A stretch of DNA of 64,000 nucleotides, taken from Candidatus Omnitrophota bacterium (GTDB taxonomy: Bacteria; Hinthialibacterota; Hinthialibacteria; Hinthialibacterales; Hinthialibacteraceae). Each line of letters opens with the position of its first letter. The first letter of the stretch is position 1. Of the stretch, positions 1 to 12,046 are shown in pieces. The stretch covers positions 1 to 64,000 of the forward strand of contig QZKN01000002.1 in assembly GCA_003598175.1 (NCBI GenBank), given 5' to 3'. The position numbers were made by a program, and so were the translations under genes. The notes beneath the pieces were generated by a model. It made no database searches, was not told where the DNA came from, and saw only the letters and a list, made by a program, of their open reading frames with translations.

Positions 1-3000
1 ATCCATGGAAGCGATCTCGGCCTTAAAATATGGATCCCACCGGGCAATAACATTCGCCGGTTCCTTGGTCCTCGTCATGAAGATTCGATCTTTCTGCCGT
101 TGAATTTCTTCATTATCAGAAACCAGAATGGTGGCGCCCAGCGCTATACCCGATCCCAGCTGCTTGAACTGATCGACTACCTGATCCGTATGCGCCAGAA
201 TCATCCCGCCAAGAACATCCGCCCCATCTTCCACGGTAAGAATCGATCCGGCCGGCAACGTATGCTCCTCAATGACTCCTTCATTTCGATCCACGATCAA
301 AATTCGAGGCACTTTTACGCCGGCGAATTCCGTAATGACGGATTTCAGGTTGTTGGTTACCGGATCGAGAATCCGGCGAACGGTCACGCCATCCACGATG
401 TCTTTGTACCGTACTTTTCCTTCCGACTTGGCAATCGTGGGCGTCTCGTGATAAGCAAGCACATTCCCCATTTTCACCGAAGCGCCTTCATTCACTTCCA
501 GGCGATGGCCGGGTTGCAATGTGTACACTTCTTCCCCAGATCCCTTTGCCACGACCAATTCCGCCTGGGTAATATGAAAAGGAATCATTTTGCATTTTCC
601 CACATCAACCAGATCATGAACGCTGAAATTCCGGAAAGAAACTTTCCCGTCGTTCCGGGAAACCAACGGCACCTGCAATGGATTCCATTGCGCTATCATA
701 TCATCCATGGCACAGCGATCGCCATCGGCGAAGGATAAAATCGAGCCAATAGGAATAGTGGGAAATCGAGCCAATTCTCTTCCCCGGGAATTTCGCAGGA
801 CAATGGCGCCTCCCCCTTTCACGACCACGGCATGTTTCCCACATGCAATCGTTTCCAAATTATCATATCGCACTATCGGTTCACTCTTGCTTCCCAAATC
901 GGGACAGACGATGGCAGAACGCACCAAATACGAACGTCCGATTGAATTGACGGAGACCAATTCGCCCTGCCGATTCGTAACCAGGCGAAGATTGATATAT
1001 TTCACCACACCGCATTCGCCGTCACGAAGCCCCCCGACGCCGTCATCATTGCGGCGAATTCGAATTTCCGATTCTTCCAAAATACGGCTGGTTGTTCCAC
1101 CGATATGGAACGTACGCAATGTCAACTGTGTACCGGGTTCACCGATGGATTGCGCCGCGATGACTCCCGTCGCTTCTCCGATACGAACCAACTCGCCGCG
1201 CGCCAAATCTCGACCGTAACATTTGGCGCAAACTCCTCGAGGAGATTCACAGGCGACAACGGACCGGATATAAATCTTCTCGATGCCGCAGCGGCCGATG
1301 GCGGCGGCGGCCTCTTCGTCGATTTCATCGCCTCGATTCACAATCACGCTATTATTGAGCGGATTGATGATGTCTTCCGCTGCGACTCGGCCCAAAACCC
1401 GATCTTCCAGCAATTCGATCACATGATCGCCCTCTTTAATGGAGGATACTTCCAATCCGGACAATGTACCGCAATCCACTTCCGTGATAATCACATCCTG
1501 CGCCACATCCACCAGTCGCCGAGTCAGATAACCGGCTTCCGCCGTTTTCAAAGCCGTATCCGCCAAACCCTTCCGCGCGCCGTGTGTCGAGATGAAGTAC
1601 TCCAACACCGTCAAGCCTTCTTTAAAATTGGACTCGATGGGGGATTCGATAATTTCCCCGATTCCACCCGTCAGTTTTTTCATGGGTTTGGACATCAGTC
1701 CGCGCATTCCCGCCAACTGGCGGATTTGTTGCTTTGAACCTCGCGCGCCGGAATCGGCCATAATAAAAATTGGATTGAATCCCTGATTGGCGTCCGCCAA
1801 TTCGATCATCATCTCTTCGGCAATCGATTCCGTAGTATGAATCCAGCGGTCGATGACTTTGTTGTATCGTTCAATGTCGGTAATCGCTCCTTTATCGAAC
1901 TGCTCCATGACTAGCTGGACATCTTTACGAGCCAGTTTGAGCAATTCCGGTTTCCGCCGGGGAACGATCATATCGTCCAAACCGATCGAGACTCCGCCTA
2001 ATTTCGCATAAGAATATCCCAACGATTTCAACTCATCCAAAAAACGGGCGGTTCGATCTTTCCCATAATATTTATAACAAGACAATACCAGATTCGATAA
2101 GGTCTTTTTGTTCATGGTCTGATTCGAATAACGCAATTTTTCTGGCAGGATATCATTAAATAGGATGCGTCCCACCGTTGTCCGCAACCGCGTCCCCTGA
2201 ATCCGGACCTCAATTTCCTCCTGCAAACTGATTTCACTGTTGTCGAACGCGACGATAGCCTCCCGTTCATCCGTCAACCGCTTGGGAACATTTCTTTCAA
2301 TCGGTTTGCGAATTTTAGTAAGGTAATAGCATCCCAAGACAATGTCCTGGTTGGGTGTGGCAATCGGCTTACCGTCGGCGGGACTTAAGATATTATGCTT
2401 CGCCAGCATTAAATCCTTGCATTCATTTTGCGCTTCGGCGGACAAGGGCACATGCACGGCCATCTGGTCTCCATCGAAGTCGGCATTGAACGCGGTGCAT
2501 GCAAACGGATGCAGACGGATCGCTTTCCCCTCCACCAATTTCGGCTGAAACGCCTGAATTCCCATGCGGTGAAGCGTCGGCGCGCGATTGAGCAAAACCG
2601 GATGATCCTGGATCACCTCTTCCAGAACATCGAACACTTCCGGATCCCCCCGTTCGATTTTCCGTTTGGCGCTGCGAATCGTGGTGACTTCGTCCAGTTC
2701 TTCCAAGCGCCGAATGATGAACGGTTCGAACAGTTCCAACGCCATTTGCTTCGGCAATCCACATTCGTTGAAACGCAGGTCCGGTCCGCAAACAATAACG
2801 GAACGCCCGGAATAATCGACGCGTTTTCCCAATAGATTCTGACGAAAACGCCCCTGCTTCCCTTTCAGCATATCGCTGAGAGATTTGAGGGGACGATTGT
2901 TGGAGCCTTTGACCGGTCGCCCACGCCTTCCGTTGTCCAGCAGCGCATCGACGGCCTCCTGCAACATGCGTTTTTCGTTGCGTATAATCACTTCGGGAGC

Positions 3001-3876
3001 GCGAACTTCTTTCAATCGGCGCAATCGATTATTTCGATTGATGACTCGGCGGTACAGATCGTTCAAATCGGAGGTGGCGAAACGCCCGCCGTCCAGCGGC
3101 ACGAGCGGACGGAGATCCGGCGGTATGACCGGAAGCGTTTCCAGAACCATCCATTCCGGTTTATTGTCGCTTTTCCGAAAATCTTCCACAACCTTCAAAC
3201 GCTTGATGCAGCGTTTCACGCGTTGTTTCGATCGCCCTTCGCGGATTTGAGTACGCAGCTCCACCGCCAGCGTTTCCAAATCCATATTCATCAACACTTC
3301 CTTAACCGCTTCCGCTCCCATGCCCACACGAAAATCAGCGCCATATTCCTCACGCAAACGCGCATATTCCCGTTCCGAAATGATATCCAATTCCTTGAGT
3401 CCCGTGGAACCGGGTTCCAGGACGAGATATTCCTCATAATAAAGGACGCGTTCGAGAGCCTTGATGGAAACGTCCAACAAAATGGCCATCCGGCTGGGTA
3501 CGCCTTTGGAAAACCAGATGTGAGCCACCGGCATTTCCAACTCGATATTCCCCAAACGACTGCGCCGAACTTTGGACTGCGTCAATTCCACTCCGCAACG
3601 GTCACAAACCACGCCTCGATGTTTGATTCCCTTGAATTTTCCACAGGCGCATTCGTAATCGCGCGTCGGGCCGAAAATACGTTCACAAAAAAGCCCGTCC
3701 GTTTTCGGTTTGTAGGTTTTATAATCGATTGTTTCCGGATTCTTCACTTCGCCATAAGACCAGCTGCGGATCTGGTCCGGGGAAGCCAGCGTAATCCGGA
3801 TGGAACGAATGCGATTGATGTCGCGCACTTCGTCCTCTCGACGTTTCGCTGCCGGGGTTTGTAGTGATTTCCACAT
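1..3876 (-). CDS. rpoC: DNA-directed RNA polymerase subunit beta' (partial, 3' end beyond window)
   Basis: Minus-strand reading from ATG at 3876 gives [50 protein letters not shown]-type N-terminus, [22 protein letters not shown] zinc site and [12 protein letters not shown] catalytic motif; open to the window edge. Confidence 0.98.
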   Translation of the reverse strand, partial: MWKSLQTPAAKRREDEVRDINRIRSIRITLASPDQIRSWSYGEVKNPETIDYKTYKPKTDGLFCERIFGPTRDYECACGKFKGIKHRGVVCDRCGVELTQSKVRRSRLGNIELEMPVAHIWFSKGVPSRMAILLDVSIKALERVLYYEEYLVLEPGSTGLKELDIISEREYARLREEYGADFRVGMGAEAVKEVLMNMDLETLAVELRTQIREGRSKQRVKRCIKRLKVVEDFRKSDNKPEWMVLETLPVIPPDLRPLVPLDGGRFATSDLNDLYRRVINRNNRLRRLKEVRAPEVIIRNEKRMLQEAVDALLDNGRRGRPVKGSNNRPLKSLSDMLKGKQGRFRQNLLGKRVDYSGRSVIVCGPDLRFNECGLPKQMALELFEPFIIRRLEELDEVTTIRSAKRKIERGDPEVFDVLEEVIQDHPVLLNRAPTLHRMGIQAFQPKLVEGKAIRLHPFACTAFNADFDGDQMAVHVPLSAEAQNECKDLMLAKHNILSPADGKPIATPNQDIVLGCYYLTKIRKPIERNVPKRLTDEREAIVAFDNSEISLQEEIEVRIQGTRLRTTVGRILFNDILPEKLRYSNQTMNKKTLSNLVLSCYKYYGKDRTARFLDELKSLGYSYAKLGGVSIGLDDMIVPRRKPELLKLARKDVQLVMEQFDKGAITDIERYNKVIDRWIHTTESIAEEMMIELADANQGFNPIFIMADSGARGSKQQIRQLAGMRGLMSKPMKKLTGGIGEIIESPIESNFKEGLTVLEYFISTHGARKGLADTALKTAEAGYLTRRLVDVAQDVIITEVDCGTLSGLEVSSIKEGDHVIELLEDRVLGRVAAEDIINPLNNSVIVNRGDEIDEEAAAAIGRCGIEKIYIRSVVACESPRGVCAKCYGRDLARGELVRIGEATGVIAAQSIGEPGTQLTLRTFHIGGTTSRILEESEIRIRRNDDGVGGLRDGECGVVKYINLRLVTNRQGELVSVNSIGRSYLVRSAIVCPDLGSKSEPIVRYDNLETIACGKHAVVVKGGGAIVLRNSRGRELARFPTIPIGSILSFADGDRCAMDDMIAQWNPLQVPLVSRNDGKVSFRNFSVHDLVDVGKCKMIPFHITQAELVVAKGSGEEVYTLQPGHRLEVNEGASVKMGNVLAYHETPTIAKSEGKVRYKDIVDGVTVRRILDPVTNNLKSVITEFAGVKVPRILIVDRNEGVIEEHTLPAGSILTVEDGADVLGGMILAHTDQVVDQFKQLGSGIALGATILVSDNEEIQRQKDRIFMTRTKEPANVIARWDPYFKAEIASMD

Positions 3877-3932
3877 AACTCAACTCCTCGCTTTCGAGTT
3901 CAACCCGTGTCGATGCTCTTTCAATCAAGAAT

Positions 3933-6900
3933 TTATCGGCCGACTTCCGCCAAATCCCGTTCTTTCGCTGGCGCTGGAACGGTCTCGCCGCCTTTTTCGT
4001 CACCCACTTCGTCTTCGATCAGTTCAATCCCTAATCCCAGGCTTTGCAGTTCCTTGATCAGCACGTAAAACGATTCGGGCAAGCCGGGGGCTCGCGCATT
4101 CTCCCCCTTGACAATGGCTTCATAAATTCGATTCCGGCCGACAATATCGTCGGATTTCACGGTCAGAAGTTCCTGCAAGGTATGGGCGGCGCCATAGGCT
4201 TCCAACGCCCACACTTCCATCTCGCCCAATCGTTGACCGCCGAATTGCGCCTTGCCGCCAAGCGGCTGCTGCGTCACCAACGAATACGGACCGATAGAAC
4301 GGGCATGGATTTTGTCATCGACCAGGTGATTGAGTTTCAACATATAGATTTGACCAACGGTTATCGGTTCGGCAAACGCATAACCGGTTCGTCCGTCATA
4401 TACAATAGCTTTACCGGATGTGGGCAATCCCGCTTTTTGCAGCCATTCCTTCACATCCGATTCCGCGGCGCCGTCAAAAACACTCGTGGCGATGTGCGTT
4501 TTCGTTTTTTCAATGGCCCATCCCAAATGGGTTTCGAACACCTGGCCGACATTCATGCGTGAAGGCACGCCTAACGGATTGAGAATGATGTCAACCGGAG
4601 TGCCATCTTCCAAAAATGGCATGTCCTCTTCGGGCACGATCCGCGACACCACACCTTTGTTTCCATGTCGCCCCGCCATTTTATCGCCAATGGACAATCG
4701 TTTTTTCTTGGCTACGTACACCTTCACCATCTTTAACACGCCGGGCGGGAGATTATCACCGGTTTTTATGTATTCCACCTGTTTTTCATATTGTTGGTGG
4801 ACATCTTCAATATCCCGTTGATAATCCATGCGGATCCGGTCAAGCGTCGGATCATCCTGAATGCTCAGTTCCGTGATATCGATGTCATTTAATTTGTTGA
4901 AATCGTTTTTACTGATCTTTTTCCCTTTCGAGAATAGAATTTCCCCGGTGGTCGGATCGAAAATATTACCCGCCAGTTCATTTCCGAGAAGGGTATTTTG
5001 CACCCGCTCGATCCACTCTTCCTTCAGTTCCTTGACGCCCTTGTCCCGGTCGGATAACAAACGTTTGATCGCGCGCTCATCTTCGGTGCGGCTGCGTCCA
5101 CCCCGCATTTTTCGAGAAAACACTTTTACGTCCACGACCGTACCTTCCGTCCCGGGCGGAGCTTTCAAGGAAATGTCCTTGACATCCTCCGCTCGCTTGC
5201 CGAAGATGGCGCGAAGCAATTTTTCCACATTCGAGGTTTGCACTTTTCCTTTCGGCGAGATTTTCCCAACCAGAATATTTCCCGGCCTCACCGGCGCGCC
5301 GATACGGATGATCCCCATATCATCCAAATTCCTCAGGGCGTCTTCGCCCACATTGGGAATATCGCGCGTGATTTCCTCTTCCCCCAGTTTCGTATCCCGC
5401 GCTTCCACTTTGAATTCCTCGATATGAACGCTGGTAAAAACATCATCTTTGATCAGACGCTCGCTCACGACGATGGCATCTTCGAAGTTGGCGCCTTCCC
5501 ACGACATGAAAGCCACCAACACATTTTTACCTAACGCGATTTCTCCTTTATCCGTTGCGGGGCCATCGGCGATAATCCAACCTTCTTCGATGTGATCCCC
5601 CTTCCGCACGATCGGTTTTTGGTTGATGCATGTATTTTGATTTGATCGAATAAATTTTTGCAGTTGGTAAACATCCTGATCTTTTTCCGTCAAAGGATTA
5701 TCCGGATGAACAATAATTGAATTGGCGGAAACATATTCCACGGTTCCGGCGCGTTTACTCACGACCACGACTCCGGAATCTTTCGCCGCTTTGTATTCCA
5801 CTCCCGTCCCCACCAAAGGCGCTTCCGTTTTTAACAACGGCACAGCCTGGCGCTGCATGTTCGAACCCATCAACGCCCGGTTGGCGTCATCGTGTTCAAG
5901 AAACGGAATCAACGCCGCGGAAATGGAAACCAGCTGCAAGGGAGAAACATCCATAAAATTGACCTGATCCGGCGCCACTCGCGGGAAATTACCGCGATAC
6001 CGCGACAAAACCAGGTCCCGTTGAAAATGCCCATTCGCATCGATCGGGGCATTGGCTTGAGCAATAATACAGTTATCCTCATCATCCGCCGAAAGAAATT
6101 GGATTTCCTTTGAAACCACTCCGTTTTTGACAATGCGATAGGGCGTTTCGATGAATCCGAATTCATTCACGCGGGCATACGTGGAAAGGCTGGAGATCAA
6201 ACCAATATTCGGTCCTTCCGGCGTTTCAATCGGGCATACGCGGCCATAATGGGTATTATGAACATCACGAACTTCGAAGCCGGCTCGTTCACGGTTCAGG
6301 CCGCCCGGCCCCAACGCGGATAAACGCCGCTTGTGCGTCAACTCCGACAACGGATTGACCTGATCCAAAAATTGCGAAAGCTGGCTCCGACCGAAAAAGT
6401 CGTTGATCGCCGTCGTCACCGGTTTGGCGTTGATCAAATTGCGGGGCATTACGTTCTCGAGATCCAAAATGCCCATTTTTTCACGAATCGTGCGCTCCAT
6501 TCGTGTCAGACCGGCGCGAATCTGATTTTCCAATAACTCCCCGATCGTCCGAACGCGGCGATTGCCGAGATGATCGATATCGTCAGAGGTGCCTTCACCA
6601 TGATTCAATTTTAAAATATACCGAATCACCGCAACGATATCATCCGGCGTCAACGTGACATTATCGATGTCGATATTGATGCCGAGTTTTTTGTTCATCC
6701 GATATCGCCCGACTCGCGACAAGTCATATCGCCGCGGCCGCAGAAACAGATTTTCAAACAGCGTCTGCGCGTTTTTCAACGCCGGCGGTTCGCCCGGTCG
6801 CAAGGTTTGATAAATCTCCGCCAACGCCGAATCCTTGTCGTTGGTGTTATCTTTCAGCAACGTATTCCGAATTACGTTATAATCCCGCTCATTGCTTTCC

Positions 6901-7781
6901 ACGATCATGAGGGAATTGCATTTGAACTCGATCAGCTTATCAACGATGGCATCCGTAATTTCCGTCCCCGCCTCCACCAGCGGGACGTTCGTATCGGGAT
7001 CGATGATATCACGGCTGACGATCCTGCCCACGAGGTTGGAGCGCGTTTTTGCCGACACTTTCGCTTCTTTATGTTCGATAAACAGATTCTGGATCTCTTC
7101 ATCCGTCGAATAACCGAATGCACGCAGCAGCACCGTCGAAGGCAGTTTCCGGCGCCGGTCAATGATGACGGAAAGAACGTCATTCAAATCATTCTCGAAT
7201 TCCAACCACGCCCCCCGATTGGGAATCACACTCCCTTGAATCAGGCTTTGGCCGCTGTGATGGGTATCGATGCTGAATGACACGCCGGGGGAGCGATGCA
7301 GCTGGCTGACCACCACGCGCTCGGCGCCATTGATGATAAAGGTGCCGCGCGGCGTCATCAGCGGGATTTCCCCTAAAAAAATATCTTCCTCGCGGATATC
7401 GACGATCTCTGCGGTTTCCTCTTTTTGCGCGCTACCCTTGACAACCAGGCGAACCTTGATTCGCAACGGCGCGGCGTACGACATCCCCCGCTCGATGCAT
7501 TCCATCACGTTGTATTTCGGTCGTCCCAACGTGTAGTGAACAAATTCGAGCGTTGAACTATCCCTGCCTTTTATGGGAAAAATCGAATCAAAGGCCTGCT
7601 GCAAACCCGTTATGATCCGCCGATCAGGCAATTCATCCTGTTGGAGAAATGTCGCGTACGAATTTTGCTGCGTTTCGATCAAATCCGGCATTTCGATCAC
7701 CGATTGAATCTTGGCAAAACTCTTACGCTCCCGCCATGGACATTGAGCCGTATTTTTGGTCATAGCCATCTCCTCTATCAT
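3933..7781 (-). CDS. rpoB: DNA-directed RNA polymerase subunit beta
   Basis: 1282-aa ORF with RpoB motifs ([56 protein letters not shown]). Confidence 0.98.
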   Translation of the reverse strand: MIEEMAMTKNTAQCPWRERKSFAKIQSVIEMPDLIETQQNSYATFLQQDELPDRRIITGLQQAFDSIFPIKGRDSSTLEFVHYTLGRPKYNVMECIERGMSYAAPLRIKVRLVVKGSAQKEETAEIVDIREEDIFLGEIPLMTPRGTFIINGAERVVVSQLHRSPGVSFSIDTHHSGQSLIQGSVIPNRGAWLEFENDLNDVLSVIIDRRRKLPSTVLLRAFGYSTDEEIQNLFIEHKEAKVSAKTRSNLVGRIVSRDIIDPDTNVPLVEAGTEITDAIVDKLIEFKCNSLMIVESNERDYNVIRNTLLKDNTNDKDSALAEIYQTLRPGEPPALKNAQTLFENLFLRPRRYDLSRVGRYRMNKKLGINIDIDNVTLTPDDIVAVIRYILKLNHGEGTSDDIDHLGNRRVRTIGELLENQIRAGLTRMERTIREKMGILDLENVMPRNLINAKPVTTAINDFFGRSQLSQFLDQVNPLSELTHKRRLSALGPGGLNRERAGFEVRDVHNTHYGRVCPIETPEGPNIGLISSLSTYARVNEFGFIETPYRIVKNGVVSKEIQFLSADDEDNCIIAQANAPIDANGHFQRDLVLSRYRGNFPRVAPDQVNFMDVSPLQLVSISAALIPFLEHDDANRALMGSNMQRQAVPLLKTEAPLVGTGVEYKAAKDSGVVVVSKRAGTVEYVSANSIIVHPDNPLTEKDQDVYQLQKFIRSNQNTCINQKPIVRKGDHIEEGWIIADGPATDKGEIALGKNVLVAFMSWEGANFEDAIVVSERLIKDDVFTSVHIEEFKVEARDTKLGEEEITRDIPNVGEDALRNLDDMGIIRIGAPVRPGNILVGKISPKGKVQTSNVEKLLRAIFGKRAEDVKDISLKAPPGTEGTVVDVKVFSRKMRGGRSRTEDERAIKRLLSDRDKGVKELKEEWIERVQNTLLGNELAGNIFDPTTGEILFSKGKKISKNDFNKLNDIDITELSIQDDPTLDRIRMDYQRDIEDVHQQYEKQVEYIKTGDNLPPGVLKMVKVYVAKKKRLSIGDKMAGRHGNKGVVSRIVPEEDMPFLEDGTPVDIILNPLGVPSRMNVGQVFETHLGWAIEKTKTHIATSVFDGAAESDVKEWLQKAGLPTSGKAIVYDGRTGYAFAEPITVGQIYMLKLNHLVDDKIHARSIGPYSLVTQQPLGGKAQFGGQRLGEMEVWALEAYGAAHTLQELLTVKSDDIVGRNRIYEAIVKGENARAPGLPESFYVLIKELQSLGLGIELIEDEVGDEKGGETVPAPAKERDLAEVGR

Positions 7782-8143
7782 GAACTATTCCTTTTTCTCT
7801 TTCGTTCGCTTTCGGCAACGAATCCCCCGCATCATGCAACCGGAGACCGTCGTACAACCGTTTCTTTTGCTGGAACGCCCGTTTATACCTTTACTACTGC
7901 AACCTGCGGCGGGAATAGTGCCACATTGGTCCCATGAATCTCCGGCCTGTGAAAGAATAGGCTTGAACTGTAGGATTGTTTTGGTGTAAAATCAAAAAGA
8001 AGGTAAAATGATGTAAGGGTGAGCTGGTAACGGCTCTCCGGAAGTGGATTCGCATAGTTTCATTCATACTTTAAAATATGGCTGGAAAGTCCCGACCCAC
8101 GCTTTACGGTTTCAAATTGCGCAACTATAGCCTGAAACAAGTA

Positions 8144-8172
8144 ATTCTATTGCCGAAACTTGTTCTTGTCAA
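8144..8172 (-). promoter_or_regulatory. Sigma70-type promoter candidate for rpoBC
   Basis: Minus strand TTGACA (8172-8167), 17-nt spacer, TAGAAT (8149-8144), about 360 nt upstream of rpoB. Confidence 0.65.
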
Positions 8173-8221
8173 CCTGAAGTAAAAAAAAATTTGCTCTTTT
8201 ACAGCCCTCTCTCCGTTTCTT

Positions 8222-8938
8222 ATGAAAATCACACAAAAATCCAAACCTGAAAATCCATTACCGGTTATCCTGATCCCTTGCTACAATTGCGGAGAAGCCG
8301 TGATGGAAGTGGTTCGAAAATGCCGGCCCTATACCCGCCGCATCGTAACGGTCGATGACGGCAGCACCGATCAAACTCCCGAATATCTACGCCATTGTGA
8401 AACCGACGTCATCGGCTGGCCCCAAAACCGAGGAAAAGGAGCGGCGCTGCTGGAAGGATTCCGCTATCTCCTGCAGGATCCGCAATGGACTCTCGCCGTT
8501 ACGCTGGATAGCGACGGGCAACATGCGCCGGAGGATCTCCCTCATTTCCTGCTATGCTATCAAGAAACTCGCGCGGACCTGATCGTCGGAAGACGACGAT
8601 TCGAGGCCGTCAAAGCGCCAATCATCCGCCGCGGGGCCAACACGGCCAGTTCCGCATTGATTTCCCGCATTACCGGTCTTGGCCTGGACGACATTCAATG
8701 CGGCTATCGCCTCTTCTCCCGCCGCGCGATTGAGCAGCTGACGCCCCTCTTGTCCTCAACCAGTTATGCCATCGAAACCGAGATGGCTTTGTTGGCCCGA
8801 AAACACGGTTTCCGCATCGAACAAGTGGATATCCAATGCATTTATACTCCCGAAGCGCATCAAAAATCCTCCTGGAGGCCATTGTACGATTCCTACAATA
8901 TTGCAAAAGTAGTGCTAAAAAGCCTCCTCTCCTCTTGA
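8222..8938 (+). CDS. Family 2 glycosyltransferase (DPM1/polyprenyl-phosphate type)
   Basis: PVILIPCYNCGEAVMEVVRKC...VDDGSTDQTPEYL...NRGKGAALLEGF...LDSDGQHAPEDLP...DIQCGYRLFSRRAI. Confidence 0.9.
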   Translation: MKITQKSKPENPLPVILIPCYNCGEAVMEVVRKCRPYTRRIVTVDDGSTDQTPEYLRHCETDVIGWPQNRGKGAALLEGFRYLLQDPQWTLAVTLDSDGQHAPEDLPHFLLCYQETRADLIVGRRRFEAVKAPIIRRGANTASSALISRITGLGLDDIQCGYRLFSRRAIEQLTPLLSSTSYAIETEMALLARKHGFRIEQVDIQCIYTPEAHQKSSWRPLYDSYNIAKVVLKSLLSS

Positions 8939-9166
8939 ACCGCTTGTCTGACTTTCTAAACCACCAAGGATAGCGACGCGCACCTTCCCCACCCCGCTCA
9001 CAAAACCTTCGGCAAAACTGTGGGCCCGGTTTTGGCCCAAGACGGCGTTATTGTGATCGATTTTTGGACAAAATAACATGTGTTTTTTTCATGATTCCGC
9101 AAGAGCTTTGCCTTGATCCTATCTTCATTTCCAAAAAAGATGGAGAAACTCAGCTGATGATTCTAC

Positions 9167-9188
9167 GCACAGGCAATAATGCCTGTGC
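9167..9188. repeat. Perfect hairpin GCACAGGCA-ATAA-TGCCTGTGC
   Basis: 9-bp arms with 4-nt loop, read directly. Confidence 0.8.
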
Positions 9189-9285
9189 CACACAGCAGTG
9201 CAGGCAGGCTGCCCATGTTCCGTTATTTTTAAGGAGAAAAATCATACTCCTTTCATTTTCAATTTATTTATGCGGAGAATTAATT

Positions 9286-9726
9286 ATGAGCACCCAAAAT
9301 CAATTACAGAACACCAGCCTTTTCCTTTTTTCCTTGTTCTGCGCTGTCGGCCTGACTGCCGTCATCGTTAAAAGTGGAAAAACCGAGGAACCGACAAAAC
9401 TAGCCGTCGTTTGGACCAGCGGCGATCCCGATGTCGCCCACCGCGTCTGTCTGATGTATACTCACGCCGCGAACAATAATAAGTGGTTTGATCAGGTCAA
9501 TTTGATTGTTTGGGGACCGTCGGCCAGATTGCTCGCGGGAGACAAGAATCTGCAGGCCAACATCAAAAAAATGATCGAAGACGGCGTCACCGTGCAAGCC
9601 TGCATCGTTTGCGCCGATTCGTACGGCGTCACGGAAACCTTACGATTATTGGGTATTGAAGTGAAAGGGATGGGCAAACCGTTGACCGATCGTTTGCTGG
9701 GCAATTGGAAGGTAATTACGTTTTGA
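9286..9726 (+). CDS. Membrane-anchored DsrE-like protein
   Basis: ATG at 9286 preceded by GGAGA; N-terminal hydrophobic segment LFLFSLFCAVGLTAVIV, then DsrE-like WTSGDPDVAHRVCLMY...VTVQACIVCADSYGVTETLRLLGIEVKGMGKPLTDRL. Confidence 0.7.
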   Translation: MSTQNQLQNTSLFLFSLFCAVGLTAVIVKSGKTEEPTKLAVVWTSGDPDVAHRVCLMYTHAANNNKWFDQVNLIVWGPSARLLAGDKNLQANIKKMIEDGVTVQACIVCADSYGVTETLRLLGIEVKGMGKPLTDRLLGNWKVITF

Positions 9727-9759
9727 TTGGATATCAGATGTGGGTACGAACACATCGAA

Positions 9760-10401
9760 TCAAGGCACTAATCCACTGAACTCCCCACGGAACACGCCAA
9801 AATCCCCTTCGCTGAAAATTCCGTTGCTGGGATCATAAACCGACACGGTTTTCAGAGTCCCCGCGCCGTACACGGACAATAACCGCCGCTGGATTTCCAG
9901 TTGCGTCGCTTTCGGCAACGGATAAAGACTCAACCACGAATCGATGCGGTCCGGTCCGATGCTGTACATCGCCATTCCTTTGAATCGCGCGAAATTCGTT
10001 CCCAAAAAATCACGATAATTCACATATACAAATCCGTGCGGCGCGCTGAAAAATTCGCCCGTCCCTCCAAAGTCCGGAATAGGATTCATCTCGAGGCTGT
10101 CCGAAGACGCTTCATGCTGAAACGGATCGGGCATGTCGACGGAGGAAAAGATCGAACCGTAACGGCTCAGGATTTGTAAATCGATGCGGGAATCATAGGC
10201 CAGGCTTTGCGGATACACGCCGCGATCGGCATGGAATATTTCCACAGCGTCCGCCATCGTGCCTAAATTCAGTTTGGTCGCGGCAACGGTCGCTTTGATC
10301 TTCATACCGGTATAACACGGAACCGCCATGGCGGTCAACATGCCGATGACAGCAACCGCGACCATCAGTTCCACCAACGTGAAACCACCGTTTTTCTTCA
10401 T
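9760..10401 (-). CDS. Type II secretion/type IV pilus pseudopilin (GspG-like)
   Basis: MKKNGGFTLVELMVAVAVIGMLTAMAVPCY prepilin cleavage/methylation motif; start taken at the internal ATG. Confidence 0.9.
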   Translation of the reverse strand: MKKNGGFTLVELMVAVAVIGMLTAMAVPCYTGMKIKATVAATKLNLGTMADAVEIFHADRGVYPQSLAYDSRIDLQILSRYGSIFSSVDMPDPFQHEASSDSLEMNPIPDFGGTGEFFSAPHGFVYVNYRDFLGTNFARFKGMAMYSIGPDRIDSWLSLYPLPKATQLEIQRRLLSVYGAGTLKTVSVYDPSNGIFSEGDFGVFRGEFSGLVP

Positions 10402-10510
10402 CCGGCCGGCCTCGCTCACTATCACACCCCTCACACTCATCTTCGTTCATGAAATCAGTATATAATAAGATCACGAAGAAAACGAATATTTTTTTGCTTT
10501 CATTGTACCC

Positions 10511-11224
10511 ATGAAGCTTTTCCACCAAAATCGGTGTCTGCCTGATCGGAAAGGAAAATTATTCAGGATGGTTCTCCCCCAATCACACGTTTCTTCTCTT
10601 GGCCGAACCAATACGGGGGAAACGTGCAGAGAATCCACCTTTCATTCGCATGAATTATGCGAGTTGGTCAACCGTATGTCGTGTGGAGACGAATCCGCAT
10701 TCCAATCCATTTTCAATCGGTATTATTGCCGTGTGATCGGATTGATACGGCGCTTCGTCGACGAGTCGGAGGTGGAAGATGTTACGCAGGAGGTTTTCAC
10801 CAGCGTTTTTCATCGCATCGAACATATTAAGGACAGCGCCGCTTTTGAAAGTTATTTATTTCGCTCCGCCCGCAACCGTTCGATCAATTGGCTGCGAAAA
10901 AAAATGAGAATGCGAAAAATTGCAGAATTGGCGTGGTACGCGGCATCGATTTGGAACGACGCCGGTTCGCGCGACGCGCAGGACGAGCTGATGCGGCTGA
11001 AATCCGTACTGCAATCCTTGCCTGACAAGGAGCGAGGCTACATTGAATTGTTTTTCTTGTACAAACATTCGCGCATGGAGATGGCCGTGATCTTGAATGA
11101 ATCACCATCGACGGTTTATCGAGGGCTGGCAGCGGCAAAAGCCGCACTCCTCGAGGCAACGGAACGAGGTAATTTAAAACTGGAATTTTTCGGAAGGCAT
11201 AACATGCGGATTTCCGAAAAATAG
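10511..11224 (+). CDS. ECF-type RNA polymerase sigma factor
   Basis: Sigma region 2 (NRYYCRVIGLIRRFVDESEVEDVTQEVFTSVFHRIE...FESYLFRSARNRSINWLRKK) and region 4 (LPDKERGYIELFFLYKHSRMEMAVILNESPSTVYRGLAAAK). Start uncertain. Confidence 0.88.
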   Translation: MKLFHQNRCLPDRKGKLFRMVLPQSHVSSLGRTNTGETCRESTFHSHELCELVNRMSCGDESAFQSIFNRYYCRVIGLIRRFVDESEVEDVTQEVFTSVFHRIEHIKDSAAFESYLFRSARNRSINWLRKKMRMRKIAELAWYAASIWNDAGSRDAQDELMRLKSVLQSLPDKERGYIELFFLYKHSRMEMAVILNESPSTVYRGLAAAKAALLEATERGNLKLEFFGRHNMRISEK

Positions 11225-11233
11225 GCGAAAAAA

Positions 11234-12046
11234 ATGAGCTGCAATATAACATCCAACATACTTGTGCTGCTACGGGACGGACTTCTTGATGGAAAAGACC
11301 GTGAAGAAATCCAACAACATGTTTCGGCGTGTCCGCATTGCCGTGAACGACTGCTACGAATGCAGTCGCTGGAAGCCGGACTGTCCGAACTGGAAATGTT
11401 CGAACGCATTCGCGCTTCGACGTGGAAAAAAATGCAACAGCCAACAGTAAAAAAAGAATCGATAGGGTCGACTGGTCCGCTTTTACAAAAACTCGCGCCG
11501 TCGTTGGCAACCGTTTTTATCGCCATCATCAGCCTTCTCATCTACCAGACTTACACCGCGAAAAACAATCCCCACATCTTGGCGCGATCCGGCCTGGTCA
11601 ATGTTATGGATAATAGGATTGACAGTATGGAAGACGGTTATCTGGCCCTACGTATGAGCGACGGTCGATCACGGGTGGAATTCGGTCCCAATACGAAGGC
11701 CATTCTAACCGGCCCTCGTTCATTAACGATTGAAACCGGTGTGGTATGGAACGAAGTCGTTCCCGATCCTACTATTCCTTACGTGATCACCACGCCGCAT
11801 GGCGCCATTACCGTTCTCGGAACCGCTTTCGAAGTGGAAGTGACGGAGTTGGAAGATACCGTTCGCGTCGATCACGGAAAAGTCGAATTAAGAAATGCTG
11901 CTTTCCAAACGGTTATCCTACCCGCAAAATTTTCCGGAAGTATTCGCAAGGACGCTATTTCCACACCCCAAAAAATTTTGGGGAAAATCGCAATGTGGCG
12001 ATCCCCGCAAATCAACACAAGTGACATAGCCAATGCGTTGCGATAA
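11234..12046 (+). CDS. Zinc-finger anti-sigma/FecR domain membrane protein
   Basis: HVSACPHCRERLL zinc-finger signature, one TM (LATVFIAIISLLIYQTY), FecR-like VITTPHGAITVLGTAFEVEV...VRVDHGKVELRN. Confidence 0.85.
   Translation: MSCNITSNILVLLRDGLLDGKDREEIQQHVSACPHCRERLLRMQSLEAGLSELEMFERIRASTWKKMQQPTVKKESIGSTGPLLQKLAPSLATVFIAIISLLIYQTYTAKNNPHILARSGLVNVMDNRIDSMEDGYLALRMSDGRSRVEFGPNTKAILTGPRSLTIETGVVWNEVVPDPTIPYVITTPHGAITVLGTAFEVEVTELEDTVRVDHGKVELRNAAFQTVILPAKFSGSIRKDAISTPQKILGKIAMWRSPQINTSDIANALR

Noticed and set aside
100-3864. Several plus-strand ORFs of 120-213 aa (e.g. 100..738, 3223..3864)
   Set aside because: They are antisense shadows of rpoC, which is open on the minus strand throughout; products have no recognisable family features.
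8991-9040. TGGGCC...GGCCCA hairpin as a terminator for the glycosyltransferase gene
   Set aside because: Only 6-bp arms and no T-tract; insufficient support.
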